64,000 nt of DNA from Metarhizium brunneum (Eukaryota; Ascomycota; Sordariomycetes; Hypocreales; Clavicipitaceae): contig NC_089425.1 of assembly GCF_013426205.1 (NCBI RefSeq), positions 3,410,001-3,474,000 on the forward strand, read 5' to 3'. The notes under the pieces are model-generated. The model worked only from the letters and a program-made list of their open reading frames with translations, ran no database searches and was not told the DNA's origin. Both the position numbers and the translations under genes were made by a program. Shown here in pieces: positions 33,403-45,353 of the stretch (positions within the stretch are counted from its first letter, which is position 1; every line of letters starts with the position of its first letter).

Positions 33403-34871
33403 GACTGCTTTTGCTCTCTGAGAACTACCTGCGGTGTGTTGCGTGTTGGAGAGACAATGGTCGAATGAGAGGCGAGGAAGAAGTATGAAAAGAGAGGAAG
33501 AAGTAACGTGAAGAAATTCTAGGCGGGCGGAGTAATAAGCACGAGAAATGGCAGCTGGCAACTCGTAATAGACAGCTGCCAGCTGCCAGCTGCCTGAGCA
33601 CTTGGGCTATTACTACATCAGGCCGCGCAGGTTTAGGCCAACTCTCCTGGCCACGTTACTCTGTAATCTTCGCTAGCCAGATCAAAATGCTCCTTTTTAC
33701 GTCTGGCATCGCTCCAGAACCCTTTCCAGGAAAGGAAAGGAGCATATGGGATCAATGAGCTAGGTATAAAATACCGGACACCACCTTGCCGTTGTGCCTC
33801 TTGATTAGCCCTTGCATTATCTGATGGAGTTCAGTACGTTGATTTTGGTATGGGAGTTGACCCTTTCTCGAATGCTTACCTACTTGATCAACAACAAACG
33901 ACCGCACCCATTCATTTAAAACTAGAAACTTACTGATCTATGGGGAGTTTCCCTGCCTCAGGTCACATCCGCCGGTCCGCCACCCTCAATTGCCAGACCT
34001 AGCGGAGTATTGCTCTTGCCATTTCTAGGGGCGCAACGGGCAAGACTCGCTTTTGAGCATATGACTTCTCAGCTCCTCGGACGTCTGATATTGACCTCAT
34101 AGCAAACTCCGGACATCTGGACGTGGTGTTCTCCGCCCAACTAGCGGAAATCACCGTCTTCGTCGGCCATCCGCGGGCCGCGGATGGCTGTATACCGACT
34201 GGCCAGCCTAAATGCCTTAAACGTTATTATGTGGATTGCGCTATGGCTTGTTGCTTTGCGACCAAATCTACTGACAGATATCCCCACGGCCTGGAAAACG
34301 AGGCCGGCATCCTGTGGCTTCCAGAGTTGACGTGGGTTTACTAATCGCAGCATCCGTCCACGCAACACCCCGGCGGAGAGGGTGTCGAGCTTCAACCTAA
34401 GACGGGATCGGTGTGCAGGCACTCACACTTCAGTGCATGATCAGAAACTCCGCCTACGTCGTCAAGCCAGTTACCACTTTGGCCGCTACGAATAAGCGTA
34501 CATGTGGCTGAAGAGCCTCGAGTTATGCTGACGCTCATGTAGAGCGGAGTTGGACATGCTCCGCGTCTGATGTTCACAAATCTTCCTCACGCATTGCGTG
34601 GAGTTTGGCTGATTAGTCGACAGCTGCGCGTATTCTTCATTGTAAACGGCGGCATACGATGAATGAATTCATGACATGATGGAATGCAAATGGCATAAAA
34701 GAGGGGAGGGCAGCACGGCCAGATGAGATTGACTTGTCATCGGAACATCACCAACCACTTGGCTTAACAAAGCTCCTTCGCACCTCATTCATAACAGCCA
34801 ACATTGCTTTCCTTCTCATAGTAGAAGAGAACGACCAGCTACCCTTTGACGCCCCATAGTTAAGCTTCAGC
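33403..34871. other. intergenic region, two promoters
   Basis: About 1.5 kb without a supportable gene. A 7-bp AGCTGCC tandem repeat lies at about 33573-33595. At the right end a CATAAAAG TATA-like box (34694-34701) lies about 175 bp upstream of the NmrA-like ATG. Confidence 0.35.
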
Positions 34872-36037
34872 ATGTCTCGCAAGATCATCACTGTTTACGG
34901 TGCCACTGGCAACCAGGGTGGAAGTGTAGTCAACTCACTTCTGGAGAACAAGTCTGGAGACTTCAAGATCCGAGGCATCACTAGAAACCCAGACTCTAAG
35001 AAGGCCAAGGCTCTTGCAGCTCGCGGTGTTGAAATCGTCAAGGCTGATGGGTTAAGAAGAGACCAGATGCTTGCAGCATTCCAAGGCACCTGGGCTGTCT
35101 TTCTCAATACCAACTCTGTCGATCCTGTGAGTCCCAGGTAGCACAGAATTCACATACATGAAGCCCAACGTCTAACATGACTTTACAGGCCCTCCACCAG
35201 CCGGGCGGCATCACTGAAAGTGACCACGGCAAGGAAGTTGTGGATGCAGCTTTTGAAGCTGGAGCCGAGGTCTTGATATACAGTGGTTCTGCATCTCCCG
35301 CCAAGATCACCAATGGTTCCATCACCAGCGCCGGAATGGACGGTACGTAAGAATGCCCAGAACCCGTAGATGAGAACAAACCATCTAACATCTCGACAGA
35401 GAAATACATAGTTGCCGAATACGCCAAGGCCAAGGGCTTCAAGAGTGCCGTCAATGTTGGAACTGGTTGGTACATGGAGAACCACTTCAACCCCGAAGTT
35501 GCTGTTCTTCTTGGTGGCTTGCCCTATACAGAAGATGAGGACGGCTACCTAACCTTGGCCATGCCCAACTGGGGCGGAGATAATACGATCCCCTTTGTCT
35601 CCATCGGAGACGACTATGGCGACATTGTCCACGGAGTTCTTCTTGATCCCGAGACCTATAATGGCCAGTTTGTGCAGGGTTTCAGCGAACTCGCCACGCC
35701 TGAAGAGCTTGTTGCTGCAGTCCAAAAGGGTGCGTATTCGCAAAGTAACGCATTGTTCGTCGTGTACTGACCATTTCCAGCATGCGGCAAGAAGTCCCGC
35801 TTCAACGAAGTCAAAGACTGGACAACCATTGAGACCCATGGAGAGCCGGAGATTGAAACCGTCAAGAACCTTTTCGGATTCGTGCAATACACCGGTGGCC
35901 AGTTCTTTGGCGTCCCTAGCGACGTTGCACAGTCCAAGAAATTAAAGGCCGCAGCAACTACTGCAAAGGGACGTCCCGCTTCCGATGGTAAACTCACCAC
36001 CGTTGAGCAGTTCGCCAAGAAGGCTCTGTCCGCTTAA
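34872..36037 (+). CDS. NmrA-like NAD(P)-binding Rossmann protein
   Basis: A 331-residue atypical short-chain dehydrogenase. Four exons: 34872-35126, 35189-35342, 35400-35729 and 35781-36037, with GTGAGT, GTACGT and GTGCGT donors. The dinucleotide loop is right at the start (ITVYGATGNQGGSVVNSLL), followed by FKIRGITRNPDSKKAKAL and a second strand with GVEIVKADGL. Further landmarks are GTWAVFLNTNS, VLIYSGSASPAKITNG and a family-typical VNVGTGWYMENHF. NmrA-like proteins sense NAD(P) redox state and can bind GATA regulators, while others are isoflavone-reductase-like enzymes; the usual catalytic YxxxK is replaced by EKYIVAEYAKAKG, leaving both options open. The protein is cytosolic (no signal). 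It is isolated, so context adds nothing. Confidence 0.9.
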
Positions 36038-38721
36038 GTCGGAGAAAGAGAGAGTCTGCACATGATGATGCATGCATTACTGCATAGAATCAATGGACAT
36101 GGAGTTGAAATGGAGATGATCTGTACACATTCTGTTCGCGATACAGTCTTCTCGGAATAGGACGGGGTGGGATTGAAGTGTTTCACAAAGCATCAGAACA
36201 GACAACGATATCTTCAAAGTTGCCGGTAATAGTTGGCACTTTATCAAGTACCCTGAATAAAGATTGATTGTGTGAAACTGATTTTTGATCCGAGAAGAAA
36301 AAATCGAAATCGTCGCAAAGTTTAAGCGTTACATCCCACTTCTTGGCTTGTTGTGATGCCCCTCTGTGATAGACGGCATACCAAGATCCTCGCAGCTCCG
36401 ATTGTTAGACCCGGACGTGTTTGGCCGCTATGGACCCGGGTAGGATGCATATCGATCCAAGTCACAGGCTCATCATCTCCAAAAGCTTGTGAGTTGACAC
36501 CGTCAGGCTTGCCGGCCTGTCGAATCAGGAGGCTCTCCATTGTTGAGCCTGTGATGGTGCACGGAGCGACTTGGTGTACCTACCCATCGCCGCTGGAACG
36601 GCACGCAGACCTGGACGGCCCATGAAGGTGCACTGTTGATGATGGCCATGTAACTCGTTCGCCGTAGACGTTGTTTAACAGTAGCAACATGTTGGAGTAA
36701 AACTTTTGCTCACCAAACGGAAAGAAGCCAATCGCCACCAAGGTTTGGTTCAAGTAGGACGCAACTTTGTGCATAGATGACCTGGCCCTTGCTTCCGACT
36801 TCAACTAGTATTCCAACTATAATGTGACATGTCAGATGAGGGCCAAGGTCGGGTCGGGTACGAATTCCACGTATAGAATCGTCAGATAAAATTACGGATT
36901 CGGAAATAAGGACGGGTTAGATAATTAAAAACCTTGCATCAGTTGTCGATGCTGTCAGCTTGACGCAACGGACAGGCCATCAATTCGTTAGACCAGGTCA
37001 ACTGACCAATCGGGTTCGTGGCGATGCTCTAATGCCCTAGTGAATATTCCTTGGCCGTTATCAGAATGGTTATTCCAAAAACTTGAGCGCACTCTCTCCA
37101 TTTCTACGCCGGCATTGAGGTATGGAGCAAGGTGTGGCGTACCTACCAGGCGTATGTATACTCACCCAGACCGTTTAACCCATCAATCATCGATGATTGT
37201 CGCGGGTTGGCGTCTGGCAAATGACACCAGACTTCAATGTTCATGTCGACTTTACCGCAGAGTTCAAGGGCCCCAACAGTAGGGGACCGGCTCAACGGGG
37301 TTGATTCAGGACCCAGTTTTTTAGGTCTGGCGGGGAGAAATGTCTTGCACTTTAATTTTGGTGAGAGACAGTGGCATCCAGAAGGAGTGGTACGATCGTG
37401 TAGGGTCTGGTATGCTGTAAAGAGTTTGGCTGATGCTTGGGGGAGTGGCGGTGAGCGACAGAGATAGTATGATGTTTTTTTTGGATTCTCTATTGATGAC
37501 TGGATGGACGTGTTTGACCGAAGCTAAGCTCCCTGTGTGAGGATGTAATAAACCACCTATATCGCACTCTAGATACTCCATATTGTCGATATAATTAGCT
37601 CGCACCGCCGTTACCACCCGGCTTGTTACTACAGTGTACAGGCCCAGGGCAGCTAAGCAGCTCCCTAAGCCTCCAAAACCAAATAATAATAGCACATGCA
37701 GTCAGTCCAAGCCTCCAAGGCCCCTGGTTGCCTCAATCTTTCCATCTTCTCTGTCCATCTCACTCCAAGGAGTAGTCTGGTCTGGCACCAGACACCAAGG
37801 CCTGGTTTCAGCATGCTGCCCAGTCAACCAGTTTAATGTCTTCAGTGTGGCCATGTGACCATTCCTCGACGCTACTCGAACCAGCTTGAGAGTGCAGTGA
37901 GTTCTCCGCACCCCTGCGGCGCATGTCTGTTGAGAACGCCATCTGTGCAAAAATGTCGATTGGTGTCGGTTAGTCTTTTGTATGCAAGTCTGGTACTACT
38001 ACTTGGACCAATGCACGGTTTACGAAGCATCCAATCTGCACTGGACGTACCAGTATTCCCTACAGTTCGTCTCGTCCCTGGATCCCCCCGCCCCATTCGT
38101 CTCAAGTGGTTGCATGTGCTGCATGGCGCCCTCCGTCCCCTCTTCGCTGGCTGTCGCCGTCCCGCGAACCACACTCGGTCGGTTGGCACGGCTCTCATCT
38201 GCCTGGGGACACATCAATTGATACCTGTCAAGTATTATCCGCGTCTGTACTCGGTACACTCCGTTCTCCATGTTGCGTAATCCTCCCCTCTCGGCCCCCC
38301 AAGCGAGTGAAACACTGCGTATATCACCTCCTCACCATCCGCTTCCCCCTCTCCTCATCAAAACCACTTTGTTTCTTATTTATTTTATTTTTGGCACACC
38401 GTCCCGAGTAAAAGGTCCATTTTCCGGGCCACGTCCAAGACACAGCCTCCATTCGTGTTCACGCTTTATTAAACCAGTCACCACCCCTGGTCCGGTATCG
38501 CACTGACCAGACCACTTACCCACTTCTGCAATCATCGGTAGCTCAACGACAAGCTCAACCGTCAGTAGCTCAACAAGCTCCTGGTCCCTGGATACCTTGG
38601 GGGCGTCCATCTCACACATAATACTTGCAATAAAAGCGCCCTGTCCCTCTCGCCCCCTATCCCCAATTCCTCCCTGTATCCCCTCTAGAATTCCTCGCAT
38701 TCTCAAATTCACACATTCACC
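36038..38721. other. gene-free stretch of 2.7 kb
   Basis: No supportable gene: open frames are short and without domains or consistent introns. A 141-codon plus-strand frame at 37855-38280 has cysteine and proline content typical of chance frames. The right end from about 38270 is C+T-rich promoter and leader for the next gene. Confidence 0.4.
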
Positions 38722-39440
38722 ATGTCCCGCGTCACTGCGCCCATGTCAAAAATCTCCCGAGCGCTGAGCGCCTCGTCGTCCAGCATTGCCGCGCGCTCTG
38801 CCTCGCCGCTGCTGGACAGCTCTGCACACAGCGCGGGAGCGGCGCTCATGCCGAAATACGCCGAGCTGTTGCGCAACAGGAGCAGCGAGCCCTCTGATGT
38901 ACGCAACAAAAGAAACACCCCCTCAAAAAAAAGAAAAGAAAAGATTGCTAACCTGACCAGTCTTCTCGCGGCCTCGCCACCACCCATCGACCTACTCCCC
39001 AACCCTCTCTCGCCAACCGCTCCAAGCCACTCATGCAGACATTCCACTCGTCCGCCCCGGACTCCATGATGCACACCTCCACCACACACATTGACGCCGC
39101 TGTACTTCCGTCAATGAGCTCCCTCGCCAGCTCGTCAAGAACTGAGCAGGGGCCCCGTGTGCCCCTTCTCCCGGACAACTACGGCGCCGCCCATAGCCCC
39201 CTCGCCTCTGATGACGCCGTCAGACCAGAGGTGACGATTGTGGCTGCTGACCCGGACAACGTTGTCCCCGGAGCGCCCTTGTCCGGAGTCGAGGGCATCG
39301 GCTTGGACGGGATTGAGCTCAAGTTCATGCATGATGACGCTGGCCAACCCAAGGCGGACGAGAGCAGTGGCATGATTCGGGATATCTGGAAAGGCATGGT
39401 GGAGGACGTGTTTGGCGGCACGCCCAAGAAGGCTGTGTGA
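38722..39440 (+). CDS. hypothetical serine-rich 218-residue protein
   Basis: Exon 1 38722-38898, intron 38899-38960 (GTACGC donor, GCTAAC branch, ACCAG acceptor), exon 2 38961-39440. The first 60 residues are Ser/Ala/Arg rich (SKISRALSASSSSIAARSAS) with few acidic residues, which could be a mitochondrial presequence or a disordered tail. The middle is Ser/Thr/His rich (QTFHSSAPDSMMHTSTTHID), and the C-terminal third is acidic then amphipathic, ending GMIRDIWKGMVEDVFGGTPK. I know of no named domain. The ATG has an ACCATGT context with a long pyrimidine-rich leader. It is convergent with rae1. Function unknown; the intron with a good branch site and codon use argue it is real. Confidence 0.7.
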
Positions 39441-39901
39441 CTGTGAGCTATGCGCTTTCCCAATAACGACTCTTGTAACGGCCTGGAGCTGAGACTTGGC
39501 CTTGGGAAGGCCGAGCACAGTTTGTATTAAGCGTTGTCATTTGAAACTACGGGCTATAGGATGTTCTGATAATTTAGGTGCGCTAGTGCAGCCGTACAAC
39601 TACAATTTCAATATGATCTTTGTCTCTTTTTTGATGCCGGGATAACTGGCATGATGAATAAAGAAGCTGTTTTACCTAATGCATTCTCCAAAGTCTCAAG
39701 TACTAACTAATAGTGGTATTGAACGAGTCCCATGTACGTCCGTAGCTGCAACCAACAGAGAGCAGCAACATCCGTCGTACAATTTTACGCCCTGATAAAC
39801 ACAACTGGTGGATTTGTTTTCAGAATTCCCCTTGCAACTCCCCAAAACCCCTCATGGGCCGAGCCCCCGAGCCCATGATGTAATCCCCGCTATTATACCA
39901 T
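39441..39901. other. convergent 3' flanks
   Basis: A 461-bp gap between convergent stops. AATAAAGAAG near 39657 could be a polyadenylation signal for the upstream gene. No gene seen. Confidence 0.35.
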
Positions 39902-41146
39902 CTACCGCTTCTTCAGTGTCGTCCTTGGCTTGCATTCGTCACCCGTTACCGGGTGCAGCATAACCTTGATCGGATAGTTCTGCGTGTTATGCTGGTAGCC
40001 CTTGCTCCAGTCGTAACTAACGGCATAGGCAAAGATGCTACCCGTCTTGTTAAACGTCGTTGCCGTGATGCTGCCTCCCACATTAGGGTATCCCTTGAGA
40101 CGGTGCTTGGCGTCCTTGTCCCAGAAGTGGAACGTGCCGTCCGATCCAGCCGTGCTAAAGGTGCCATGGACGGGGTGGAACGAAATGTCATTGACAGCGT
40201 GGACGTTGACGACGTTGTTTACCGCCGGATCTCGGTGGCATTTGAAGGAGAAGTTTGAACTGTGTGACAAGTGTTAGAGGAGCCGAGCTCTGCGGCAATC
40301 TTTGCTGGCGGGCCAGCGCGCCGACGTACCTTGAGTCCTTGTCCTCGACGTATTGAATGGCACACCGACCCTCGATGCTGCCAATGGCGAAGCCGGCCGA
40401 GTCGGTGAAACAGCTGACAACTCGTGTCTGCCACTTGAGTGGGCTCTGCATCGTCTTGTAGAACTTGGAAGGGTTCCTCAGATCGATTACATTGATGTAT
40501 CTGTCAGCTGTGCCGACAACGCACAGATTGTCCCTCACATCCATCGTGTATACGCGCTCCTGGCACGACACCGTGGCTGCGGCCTGACCCGGTTGCCTCA
40601 AGTCCCAGTACTTGACGGTTTTGTCCCACGACCCTGACACAATCATGGGCGCGGCACCGCTCTCGAAGAATCGACACGTGCGGGCTGGTTGTTCGTGGGT
40701 ACCAATGACGATATCTTGCTGAGAACTCAAATCACACACCTTGACGTTTTTATCTGAACCGGCCGAAACGATCTTTGTGCCATCCTATCCACAGAGTCTG
40801 TTAGCATACATGGAAAAGGGAAGAAGAGGTAGCAAAAAGCCACGAGGGGCAAGCCCGGCCCATGGGATACATTGTTTTTTACCTTGGCAAAGTCACAGTC
40901 AAACACGGGTTGTGTGTGCTCGTATGCATGTCGGCCTTGGCTCTGGCCATTCTGGGCGATTTCGTAGATGCGGACTTTGTTGTCCCAACTGGCAACGGCC
41001 AAGAAATCAGGGCCATTAGGCGCTGGCGAGAATGAAAGAGCAGAGATGGAATCGGTAGGAGGGTCGCTGAGGGCCACGTCTGACTTCAGGTCGCCGACGG
41101 TACTAGTCGCCGCGGAGCTCGCAGTCGTTCCAAATAGCCCAGACAT
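39902..41146 (-). CDS. rae1: mRNA export factor Rae1/Gle2
   Basis: A 358-residue WD40 beta-propeller. Exons: 41146-40883, 40784-40330 and 40259-39902, in phase. The start MSGLFGTT is followed by repeats carrying DFLAVASWDNKVRIYEI, VFDCDFAK-DGTKIVSAGSDK, APMIVSGSWDKTVKYWDLRQ, VGTADRYINVIDLRNPSKFY, the SIEGRCAIQYVEDKDS segment with SNFSFKCHRD, and VNDISFHPVHGTFSTAGSDG. The IEGR-AIQ and FKCHR block is diagnostic for Rae1/Bub3-type proteins and the length and start fit Rae1 rather than Bub3. Rae1 docks at the nuclear pore through the Nup98 GLEBS motif and helps mRNP export. A head-to-tail spacing of 1.3 kb separates it from the FAD oxidase. Confidence 0.96.
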
Positions 41147-42425
41147 GGTGACTGTGAGCTGCGCCGCCGATGGCCTATTTCGTGGTGTTGGTCAAGATTT
41201 GAAAAGTAGAGGAACGGTCGTCGTGAGTCTGGTGGTTGCGCGCGCGTGGTGGCTCAACTTGTTGGCTATAGTTGCCTATTCCGTCTCTTCGACGTTCACT
41301 CAAAATAGATGGATTGTATGTTCGTCTGCAGCTCCCAAGCAGAAACGCACTGCAATGGTGGGAGGTTGAAATGTCAAGCTGGTAGGACAATATGTCACGA
41401 TGATTCTAGGCAGGGACGGCTCCAGCCTTCTTCTTTTGAATTCAGACACTTGATTGGCCCACATTAGCAAATTCTCGACGGGCTCTGCCTCTGTATTACA
41501 GAAGAAAAGTGGACCCGCCCAGCTAGATAAAATTTCACGCCCGGAGCCACACGCAGCTTTTTCCTTTTCCTTTCTTCTCTACCCCCTCGCTCAACAAATC
41601 GCTATTCGAAGCTAACGCACAGAGACACCCGGCTTCGGCCAGCGTCTCGTCACTCTATTGCTTTGGGAGAAAGTCCCCGGACGTCTCTCTTCGGGGAGCT
41701 TGCGGAAACGCGCCGCCATAGAAGCACTGCGGCTGACCTTTGGCGCCTTGGCCTTCTTCGTGGACCATTCGCCCTACTCGTCGCTACATCCGCGTCTTGC
41801 AAGTCTTGCTTTGGAACCTAGTTGCATCTCTCGGCCCATTTGGATGAAGATATGAGTCCGTGTTGGGATGGTGTGGTTGGGACTTCCGGCGCTAGACGAG
41901 CAGGTTCGGATGACGGGTAGCCGTGGGTGACATGGAGTGTGGCATCGGGTACTGAGGATATTTTGTCGAGGTTGATAGGTATGCGATTGCTCGGTTTACC
42001 GGGTTACTCGACGGGGCTTATTCTTGAGGCGAGGGGGTCACAACCCATTGTTCATCCTTGTTGATGGCGGTGCCGACTTTTTTTTTTAACCTTCTGAACT
42101 TCGTGGGAAGTTTTCTGGTCTGGCCCTGCTGTTGATTGGGATGGTTGGCATTTCATATGATGAAGACAATTATTAGAGTCAAGCACTGAGGCGGGAATCA
42201 TACTTGCCGATGCAGACTTTTCAAACAAATGTCTCTGATGAATCTTTGCTCTTTTTCTTTTCTTTTTCCATCTTGCCAAGGCACCCCGAAGGACCAGTAT
42301 ATACAGCCTCTTGCATGGTGCATGTTTGCACATACGGAGTTTGGGCTGATATTGCGGCATGCCATGTTGTATGGCAAAACACGGGGACGTTGGTGATATA
42401 TTTGCTATTTTAAACTCGTAGACCT
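41147..42425. other. rae1 promoter and oxidase 3' flank
   Basis: About 1.3 kb with no supportable gene. A pyrimidine-rich block at 41560-41585 (TTTTTCCTTTTCCTTTCTTC) looks like a promoter element on the plus strand, so an untranslated or non-coding transcript running right from here is possible. No tRNA or snRNA signature was seen. Confidence 0.35.
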
Positions 42426-43990
42426 TCAACGAAGTTGAAAGTAACCTCTCCACAAGCGTTGCAACAAGCCATCCGGATCCCACTTCTTGGCTATTGTCTG
42501 GAGCCATGGGTAATTATTACCATATGTTCTCAGTACTTCTTGAGATCGCCCTGCATAGTTGATGTAGACATAACCCCGGAGAAGCTTATTCTCTCTCGCA
42601 ACACGTTCAATCTCGCAGAGAAGCTCACTGGCCGAACTCTCAATGACGGCGTCCAGCTCGGCGTCGGCCCAGCGCGCCGACACCTGCACCATCATGAGCG
42701 GACCATCTTGAGGATACAAACCAAGAGCATTGCCCCCGTTCTGCTGCATCTTTTCCAAGATGTTGTCCGTAATGGGCTGATACACGAGATAGGGTGTAAA
42801 CTGCCTGGTCTGGGCAGCCTCCTTCACCCGGACCACCCAATCTTTGTACATTTCACCAATCTCTTCGAACAGCGGCACCGATCCCACCGCGACGGTGGTA
42901 TCCCACCAAGTAGCCCTCTGACCAACCGGCTCATCAATAAGCCGGCTAATCGTCGACACACTGCCCACGAGGGCATTGTCCAAAACCAGACCTGGGACAG
43001 ACTCGAACCCATCAAACACAGCCGGCGTGGCATTGGCAGCAGGAGGCGTCGCGTGGAAGAAGCTCGTGAGGAACAGCCACCGCCGCTCAGCCGAGTCGTA
43101 CGTCTGGACAAAGTACGCGTGCGCCCCGGGGTCGGCGGCCAGGCCCTCGGCCGCCAAGCCCGTCATCCTGGGCAGAAGTGTCCGGTTCGCTTCGCCGCCG
43201 TCAAACACCAAGGACCGCGTCCACAGGTCGCCCTGCTCAAAGGACGCGAGGTCGAACCGCGTGACGATGCCATAGTTGGAGCCGCCGCCGCCGCGGAGGG
43301 CCCGGTACAGATCCGCGTTGCTGGAGGCATTGGCGTCGACGACGCGCCCCGACGAGAGGACGAGCTGGAAGTTACGCACGTTGTCGCACGCCCAGCCGTG
43401 CAGGCCGGAGAAGTAGGACTGTCCGCCGCCGAGGGTGAGCCCGCTGACTCCGACGCTGGCGGCGCGGCCTCCGACGACGGCTAGGCCGAGGGGGTCGAGG
43501 GCCGAGGACACGTTGATCCAGCGGTTTCCGGGGCCCACGGCGACGGTTTTCCTGTCGGGGGAGACGGCGACTTGGTCGAGGTGGGCGAGGTCGATGGTCA
43601 CGCCGTCCTGGATGTTGGAGCCGCCGGGGAAGGCTGTGTGGCCGGCGCCCTTGACGGAGAAGGGGGCCTTGAGAGACGTGAGCGTCTTCATGACGTGGGA
43701 TACATTTTGGGTTGAGCGCGGCGTGACGAAGCACTGTGGGTGAAGCGCCGATTGGCGAGCTGACCAGTATGTGTTGGAGAGGTTGTAGCCGGGTGAATTG
43801 GGCAGGTGGACGTTTTCGGGGAGAGTCTTGGCCAACTCGCGGCACTGTTGGGGTGTTAATGGACGGGTGTATACCTTGGTTGGCGATGTTGACGTACAGC
43901 TTCTTGGACGGCGGTGCGTTCATCCTCGTTGAGGCACGCCGTTGGCCAAACGGGCAGTGCTAATGCCAGTGTCGAGGCTAGCATTCTCAT
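42426..43990 (-). CDS. secreted FAD-linked oxidoreductase, berberine-bridge type
   Basis: A 503-residue oxidase. Exon 1 (43990-43898) encodes the signal peptide MRMLASTLALALPVWPTA; intron 43897-43845 (GTACGT...AACAG); exon 2 43844-42426. Choosing this donor is forced: the GTATAC donor 27 bp further breaks the frame. The PCMH-type FAD domain shows PFSVKGAGHTAFPGGSNIQ (the His is the usual covalent FAD site), TVAVGPGNRW, VVGGRAASVGVSGLTLGGG and LRGGGGSNYGIVTRFDL. The BBE C-terminal segment is GYVYINYAGRSQEVLRTYGN and the LQTIAKKWDP end. The second covalent site, a Cys before VGVxG in bicovalent relatives, is Ala-Ser here, so mono-covalent FAD is expected. Substrates in the family are sugars, alkaloids and polyketides. 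Confidence 0.92.
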
Positions 43991-45020
43991 CTTGCTGCTT
44001 ACTTGTTTGCGCGTCTTTGAAATGCGTGTTCCTTCAGGCGAGCTGTCCTACTCTCTGGTCCTTCGGTGCGACGGGCGCTCCTTATGTAGCAGCTCCATCA
44101 CCATCTTTTGCCAACATCCGGACGGACGAAATGCTCGCCATCGGGCCGTGTGACCGCTTCTCGTATGCAGTCGCTGCCCAGTTCCCGTCGGATATGCCTA
44201 CATCCGGAGCAGGTAGTCGATAGGGTGGGATCGGACCGCACCGCCCCCGGGATTCACGAATCGAACATTTGAAGAGTGGACCGGGAAGCTGGCGAATCGT
44301 CAGCTTCGAGCGCGGCAGAACCCTGCGAAACAAACTTGACGAAAACGGTGAATCTCTGTCGCGGAGCTGAAGTGCCGACTGGACACCAACGCTGTGCGCA
44401 GTGACCGGTGAGCTGAAAGGGGAGATGCAAAGCTGGCGCAGTCGACAAGCGTGTCGATGAATGCCAGTTATCAAATGACTTGGTGGGCACGTGGTAGGAG
44501 GGCGGCATTATATTTGCCCACCTAGGTAGTTGGGAGACGGGAGACAAGATCAATTGATACTTTTTGGCGGCTTTTGACTGTTGTGCAGAAGCTACCTGTG
44601 CCCATGTCTGATCCAATAATCGCTTTGACCAACATTGCTCTCGTAGACAGCTAGTGTCATTGATTTTGAGAGCCGGTGCTTTTTACAAGGAGCTGCGAGA
44701 TGAGAACCCCGACTTCAAGCAAATACCAAGGTTGGACAGAGTGTTGAGCTCGCAGCGCCAACGCATGTCACATTTGCCCACAACGAGCCCTTCACAATGG
44801 CAAGGCAGTGTATGTAAGAAGCTTTCCTTGTCTCAATTGAACCAATATATGTAGCTACCGCGGTGGTTTTGCTAGACCCTCTTCCCCCCATCAATCACAC
44901 TTGTAAGCCGAATACGTCGAGCCGGACAAACCAGCCGCACAACTCTGTCCAGCCACGACTACTCATCAACATCTTTTTGCAACTTGATAAAGCAAGAGGC
45001 GCTCGTGTATAACGTACCAT
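43991..45020. other. intergenic region, no gene seen
   Basis: About 1 kb: FAD oxidase promoter on the left, 3' flank of a small secreted gene on the right. Open frames on both strands lack domains. Confidence 0.35.
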
Positions 45021-45353
45021 CTAGCAAAACTTCCAGTTATCCCAAGCAAAGGCGCTGTCGGATCGCCCGCCAGTGTGCTGCCACCGAAAGCTTCCATGCG
45101 GAGTGTCGTACCACACGTCGACGCCGTCGGTCGCGATCCTCATGCCGTAGCCGCCGATGCAGCTGATGCGCCACTGGCTCCCCTCGACCCAATGCCCGCG
45201 GCCTGAGTCGCAAACGCTGCGCCCGTCGTCGACGATGTACGCCGTCTGCAGCACCGGTCCGCTGGAGGGGAAGAGGACTGACCCAGCGGAATGGAGGCAG
45301 GCGAGCGACGGGGCGATCGCAGCAGCCAAGGGGGCAAGATTGCGGACCTTCAT
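45021..45353 (-). CDS. small secreted protein, 110 residues, four cysteines
   Basis: An intronless gene for a secreted protein that I do not recognise. Signal peptide MKVRNLAPLAAAIAPSLA is followed by a mature part of about 92 residues rich in Trp, Gly, Asp and Ser: SVCDSGRGHWVEGSQWRISC, GYGMRIATDGVDVWYDTPHG and a terminal FAWDNWKFC. Four cysteines could form two disulfides, one tying the very last residue. A minus-strand TATAAG at 45451-45456 lies about 100 bp upstream of the ATG, and the 5' leader is A/C-rich as in expressed fungal genes. It neighbours another small secreted cysteine protein and a secreted oxidase, which suggests a secretome-rich locus. An effector-like or antimicrobial role is only a guess. 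Confidence 0.72.
   Translation of the reverse strand: MKVRNLAPLAAAIAPSLACLHSAGSVLFPSSGPVLQTAYIVDDGRSVCDSGRGHWVEGSQWRISCIGGYGMRIATDGVDVWYDTPHGSFRWQHTGGRSDSAFAWDNWKFC

Noticed and set aside
31517..36037. Orphan repeat gene and NmrA-like gene as a functional pair
   Set aside because: They are 1.5 kb apart with separate promoters, and nothing in sequence links them.
42435..43484. 349-codon plus-strand open frame opposite the FAD oxidase
   Set aside because: It is the antisense of a well-supported gene, Arg/Pro/His-rich as expected from G+C-rich codons read backwards, with no domain.
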